Part shown: positions 21,897-25,138 of the stretch, one piece after another
Layout of the letters: every line of letters begins with the position of its first letter
Numbering within the stretch: position 1 is the stretch's first letter
Assembly: GCA_030152225.1 (NCBI GenBank)
Contig: JASLHL010000291.1
Coordinates: 1 to 25,138 of the forward strand
Source: Flavobacterium sp.
Lineage (GTDB): Bacteria > Bacteroidota > Bacteroidia > Flavobacteriales > Flavobacteriaceae
DNA: 25,138 nucleotides
Reading direction: 5' to 3'
Translations under genes and position numbers: made by a program
The notes under the pieces: model-generated
Database searches by the model: none
Told to the model about the DNA's origin: nothing
The model's input: the letters and a program-made list of their open reading frames with translations, nothing else

Positions 21897-22649
21897 ATGA
21901 TACGTTTTTTTCTGAGCTTGCTCTTGATGTTATGTAGTTTGTTGATGCAGGCACAAGCCAAGCAAACGCATACCATCACAGGGCAAGTTTCTAAACTAGT
22001 GGCTGCTATGCCAATTGAGATTCAGGTTGATGCAACTTCGGATTCTACTACTATTCGCGTAGAAGGGTCGCAGGAAGATGTAGAGTATATCGCTGTAAAA
22101 CAGATTGGTACAGTCCTTTATGTTGACATGAATACAAAGAAAAATAAAAAGAATGTGTATCTCACCAGAGGGAAGGTGTTTATTGCCCAATCCAAGATTG
22201 TGGATTACGATATTAGTACTACGGCTCGTGTGGTGGTGAAGGGGCGTGTGCAAGGGAATGCTATAACGATTAAGGCGGATGCAGCTTCCTATCTAACAGC
22301 TGATTTTTCGGCAACTACAGTGTCAATTAACTTAGATTCTGCTTCTAAATATAAGGGAGACCTTACGGCAAAAAACATCAAAGTAAATATAGATAGTGCT
22401 GCTGGAGTAGTTGTTACTGGAGATGCGGAAAATCTGTCGATTAATGTAGATAGCGCCGCAAAATTTGATGGTAAAGGACTCAAGGCAAAATACGTAAAAG
22501 TTGAGGCAGACTCCATGGGAAAAGCTGAGGTCTACCCCATCGAAAGTTTAAATGCCTATGCGGATTCGATGGGTAAAGTGGTCTACTATAATACGCCAAA
22601 AGAATTAAAAAAATACACCGATTCTATGGGATCCGTGAAATCGAATTAA
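21897..22649 (+). CDS. Secreted head-GIN domain (DUF2807) protein
   Basis: This 250-residue protein starts at the ATG at 21897, which opens a clear signal peptide (RFFLSLLLMLCSLLMQAQA). An in-frame TTG at 21867 would overlap the ATPase gene and spoil the signal. The mature part resembles the head-GIN/DUF2807 beta-helical fold, with repeated short strands and turns: NLDSASKYKGDL, NIDSAAGVVVTGD, NVDSAAKFDGKG, then three DSMG units (EADSMGKAEV, YADSMGKVVY, YTDSMGSVKS). GIN proteins are common putative surface or periplasmic proteins of Bacteroidota with no settled function. Its position between the ATPase and permease genes suggests a role with the transporter. A Cys in the signal region is not in a convincing lipobox. 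Confidence 0.8.
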   Translation: MIRFFLSLLLMLCSLLMQAQAKQTHTITGQVSKLVAAMPIEIQVDATSDSTTIRVEGSQEDVEYIAVKQIGTVLYVDMNTKKNKKNVYLTRGKVFIAQSKIVDYDISTTARVVVKGRVQGNAITIKADAASYLTADFSATTVSINLDSASKYKGDLTAKNIKVNIDSAAGVVVTGDAENLSINVDSAAKFDGKGLKAKYVKVEADSMGKAEVYPIESLNAYADSMGKVVYYNTPKELKKYTDSMGSVKSN

Positions 22650-22658
22650 GTAGGTACT

Positions 22659-25040
22659 ATGTTGTTCAGTTGGTTTAATACATTTAGGAAAAACATCCAA
22701 AAATCGATCTTGTTCTTTTGTTGGACCATTTTAGGTTTGGCAATAGGAATAGCGTGTTTGTTGCTATCACTTTTCTTTTTGCAAGACGAATGGAGTTATA
22801 ATAAATGGATAGCCCATGTAGAACAATACTATGAGGTTAATGTGACGGTTGGAGAAGAGGCTAATGCCATTGTTGTACCAGCTGCCGTTGGTCCTCAATT
22901 ACTACAGCAAAAACAAGTGGAAAATTACTGCTACTATGCTTTGGATTATATTGATTTTTACGCAGAAAGTAAGTTTCACCAAGCTGTGGTGGGGAAAATA
23001 TTAAATACACAACCTACTTTTTTTGATTTTTTCAATTTTGAATTCACCTATGGTAGTGCGGATGAGGTAATTGCTCATCCCATGCATATTGCCATTTCTG
23101 AAAAGGTAGCCCAGCAATTTTTCCCCCATCAAAATCCGATCGGTCAAACGCTATCTCTGGCACATAGCCCCTATCAGGTGGCAGGGGTCTATAAACTCAA
23201 TCAAAAAGCGACGATTATGCCCGATGTAGTTTTGATGAATATGGAGTGGAATGAGTACGTAAAGCCTGCTTTATGGAAAGAGAATGGCGGGGGACTGCTC
23301 GTTAAAGTGAAACGTAAGGAAGACTGCTTAGCGATTGCCTCTAGTTTGGTGACTCTGGTTGAAAATAATCAAGAACAGGTCTTTGAAAATAGCGAAAAGC
23401 TAGAGAAATACAACGTTTTCCTTTCTCCGTTGGACGAAGGGCGATTCATCTCGAAACAAACCGCTTTGTTAGAGGGGAAAACCAAATTGGAAACCCTGTA
23501 TTTACTCGTGGGTTGTTCGGTTTTAATCTTTTTGTTGGCGGTGTTGAATTACATCAACTTGAATCAAGCAGGAATATTATCGCGTTTAAAAGAATTTCAA
23601 GTGCGGGCTATGTTGGGGAGTTCAAGACTGCAGCTGTTGTTGCAAATTGGTTTTGAAACCCTGTTAAACGTATTGATGGCTATGGGAATTGCCTTGATGC
23701 TCGTTGAATTCAGCATGCCGATTTACAATCTATTCTTACACAAGACCATCGGAATTAAGCACCAAGTGCTTTGGAGTGGAATCGTACTCGTTATCTGTAT
23801 TGTCGTGCTTTTAGCCGGAGGTATTCTTTCCCTTTATGCCATGCGATTAGTTCGTCAGTTGTATCAAGTGAAAGCAAACAGAAAGCAAAGTAAAAGCCTG
23901 CGATTGAGAGCGAGTAGTTTATTCATTCAAATCTCCATTGCTTTTTTCTTTGTTGTCGGTGGCTGGATCATCTCCAGACAGGTGCACTTTATGGAAGAAA
24001 AGGACAGGGGTTTTGAAGGGAGTCAAGTGGTACAAGTCAAACTATTTACCCAACAAATACGCAGAAAACTTTATCGCAACGATAAATTGATGCAGGAGAT
24101 TCAACAGATCAAAGGAGTCAAATCGGTTGCTTTATCGACCATTGCCTACGAAGATAAATCTATTAAAACCAAGTATACAGCCTATTATGGCATGCGCAAA
24201 ATCCCCGATTTTGTGATGGAAGGTATAGACAATCGCTATATTGATATGGTGGGGTTTGAAAAGATTGCTTATCGCCCAATTGAAATAGATAGCTTGCCCA
24301 AGGTGTGGATCAACGAAAAATTTGCTGAAAAAATGGGTGTAACGCCAGAGGAAGCATTGGGAAATGCTATTTCCTATGACCGAAGTACCTATCTCATTGA
24401 AGGCGTGGTGAACAATTTTTTTAGCACGGGATTTGAAGAAGCTGTGCAACCGATTTTACTGTTTCAATGGAAAGATATCGAGTTTCTTCCTTACGGGATT
24501 AATTACCTCTCCATTGAATTAGATCAAGCGGTAAACCAAGCAGAAACCCTAGAGCGTCTGCAGTCGTTTTGGATTGTAAATGTCGATTATGAATATCCCT
24601 TTCAACAGCAAACCCTCTCGAAGCAATTTGAGTCTAACTATCAACACATCAAATCGCAAAAACGCATGTTTCTGATTTGGAATGTAGCGGTTGTATTCAT
24701 GGCTTTATTTGGTTTGTATGCCAGTTTATCCCTCTATTTGGAGCAAAAACAAAAAGAAATTATTATTCGAAAAATAGTCGGGGCGAGTCCACGAGAACTC
24801 TTTTTTCTCTTGGGAAAACCCTTTTTTATCACGGTTGTATTGGCTTGTATTACGGCCGTTTATCCCGTGTATTGGATCATGAACGCTTGGCTGAATAAAT
24901 TTAAGTATCAACAAGAAATAGAAGCCTATCCCTTTGTGTTTTCGTTTCTCTTACTTGTTGGATTGGTTCTTTTTATTATCCGAACAAAAGTGCGCCTAGC
25001 GACAAAAGGCGATTTAATTAAAAGTATTAAATATGAATAG
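22659..25040 (+). CDS. FtsX/MacB-type ABC permease
   Basis: This 793-residue permease has two FtsX-like halves, giving about eight transmembrane helices. Helix 1 (about 18-41, FFCWTILGLAIGIACLLLSL) is followed by a large MacB-like periplasmic domain, then three helices about 280-400. A second periplasmic domain is bounded by a helix near 425-445 and three C-terminal helices about 670-785 (including IIIRKIVGASPRELFFLLGKP). The RAMLGSSRLQLLLQIGFE and RKIVGASPRE segments are the typical FtsX coupling regions. The double-length form is common in Bacteroidota. It should pair with the ATPase and HlyD-type adaptor upstream in export or envelope-stress relief. The substrate is unknown. Confidence 0.92.
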   Translation: MLFSWFNTFRKNIQKSILFFCWTILGLAIGIACLLLSLFFLQDEWSYNKWIAHVEQYYEVNVTVGEEANAIVVPAAVGPQLLQQKQVENYCYYALDYIDFYAESKFHQAVVGKILNTQPTFFDFFNFEFTYGSADEVIAHPMHIAISEKVAQQFFPHQNPIGQTLSLAHSPYQVAGVYKLNQKATIMPDVVLMNMEWNEYVKPALWKENGGGLLVKVKRKEDCLAIASSLVTLVENNQEQVFENSEKLEKYNVFLSPLDEGRFISKQTALLEGKTKLETLYLLVGCSVLIFLLAVLNYINLNQAGILSRLKEFQVRAMLGSSRLQLLLQIGFETLLNVLMAMGIALMLVEFSMPIYNLFLHKTIGIKHQVLWSGIVLVICIVVLLAGGILSLYAMRLVRQLYQVKANRKQSKSLRLRASSLFIQISIAFFFVVGGWIISRQVHFMEEKDRGFEGSQVVQVKLFTQQIRRKLYRNDKLMQEIQQIKGVKSVALSTIAYEDKSIKTKYTAYYGMRKIPDFVMEGIDNRYIDMVGFEKIAYRPIEIDSLPKVWINEKFAEKMGVTPEEALGNAISYDRSTYLIEGVVNNFFSTGFEEAVQPILLFQWKDIEFLPYGINYLSIELDQAVNQAETLERLQSFWIVNVDYEYPFQQQTLSKQFESNYQHIKSQKRMFLIWNVAVVFMALFGLYASLSLYLEQKQKEIIIRKIVGASPRELFFLLGKPFFITVVLACITAVYPVYWIMNAWLNKFKYQQEIEAYPFVFSFLLLVGLVLFIIRTKVRLATKGDLIKSIKYE

Positions 25041-25043
25041 TTT

Positions 25044-25138
25044 ATGTTGAATAATTGGTTTAAAATTTACGTGTACAACAGCAAGAAAAACAAGGTGTAT
25101 TTCTTACTGACTATTTTGTGTTTAGCTATTGGAATAAC
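25044..25138 (+). CDS. Second FtsX/MacB-type permease, 5' end only
   Basis: The frame opens at an ATG 3 bases after the previous stop and is cut by the window edge after 31 full codons. Its start (MLNNWFKIYVYNSKKN, then FLLTILCLAIGI) parallels the start of the preceding permease, where a basic amphipathic segment is followed by the first helix with LGLAIGIA. So it is a tandem paralogue, and the operon continues to the right. Confidence 0.8.
   Translation, partial: MLNNWFKIYVYNSKKNKVYFLLTILCLAIGI

Noticed and set aside
1..25138. CRISPR arrays, tRNA or rRNA genes, insertion sequences
   Set aside because: I saw no regular direct-repeat arrays, no cloverleaf-like sequences with CCA-type ends, and no transposase-like frames or terminal repeats on reading both strands.

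Overview
The window looks like chromosome of a member of the Flavobacteriaceae (Bacteroidota), plausibly Myroides/Flavobacterium-like; the genus is inferred from gene style only. The signs are AT-rich DNA, a type IX secretion (T9SS) C-terminal sorting domain, a carboxypeptidase-regulatory-like TonB-dependent receptor, a surface-type lipoprotein (Cys followed by Ser/Asp), -7 boxes of the Bacteroidota TAnnTTTG type, and a VgrG with a DUF4280-type PAAR-like protein, as found with Bacteroidota type VI secretion (T6SS subtype iii). No T6SS core genes, RNA genes, insertion sequences or CRISPR arrays are visible.

Layout. (1) 94-1730, minus strand: a tiny secreted protein that is little more than a T9SS sorting domain, and a beta-helix-like surface lipoprotein, each ended by a hairpin terminator. 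(2) 2183-10672, plus strand: a T6SS payload island with vgrG, a 1564-residue effector (PAAR-like head, long beta-rich middle, GH19 muramidase/chitinase-like domain, NlpC/P60-like cysteine amidase tail), a lipoprotein that is the likely immunity protein, a terminator, and then remnants of other genes, one of them the 3' end of a second immunity-type gene. (3) 10693-13443, minus strand: a TonB-dependent receptor. (4) 13629-17093, plus strand: an OmpR/PhoB-type two-component pair, trmB, a LysE-family exporter and a Cys-less alkyltransferase-like protein. (5) 17095-19783, minus strand: an NtrC/NtrB-type two-component pair. (6) 19938-25138, plus strand, divergent from the pair: an ABC export operon with HlyD-type adaptor, MacB/LolD-type ATPase, a secreted head-GIN (DUF2807) protein, an FtsX/MacB-type permease and the start of a second permease running off the window.

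How the parts may fit. The receptor, lipoprotein and sorting-domain gene all lie on the minus strand beside a PhoB/PhoR-like pair, and tandem 11-bp repeats resembling a Pho box lie upstream of the lipoprotein. This suggests one envelope-uptake module into which the opposite-strand T6SS island was inserted. Inside the island, hand-counted base composition falls to about 27-32% GC in sampled stretches between roughly 7620 and 9660, against about 38-48% on both sides. The dip covers most of the GH19 domain, the whole amidase domain and the first two thirds of the immunity gene, as expected if a toxin-immunity cassette had been exchanged with breakpoints inside both genes. The most distinctive points are this mosaic cassette, the two-enzyme peptidoglycan effector, the immunity-gene remnant, and the ABC operon with a palindromic candidate operator and an embedded GIN-domain gene.
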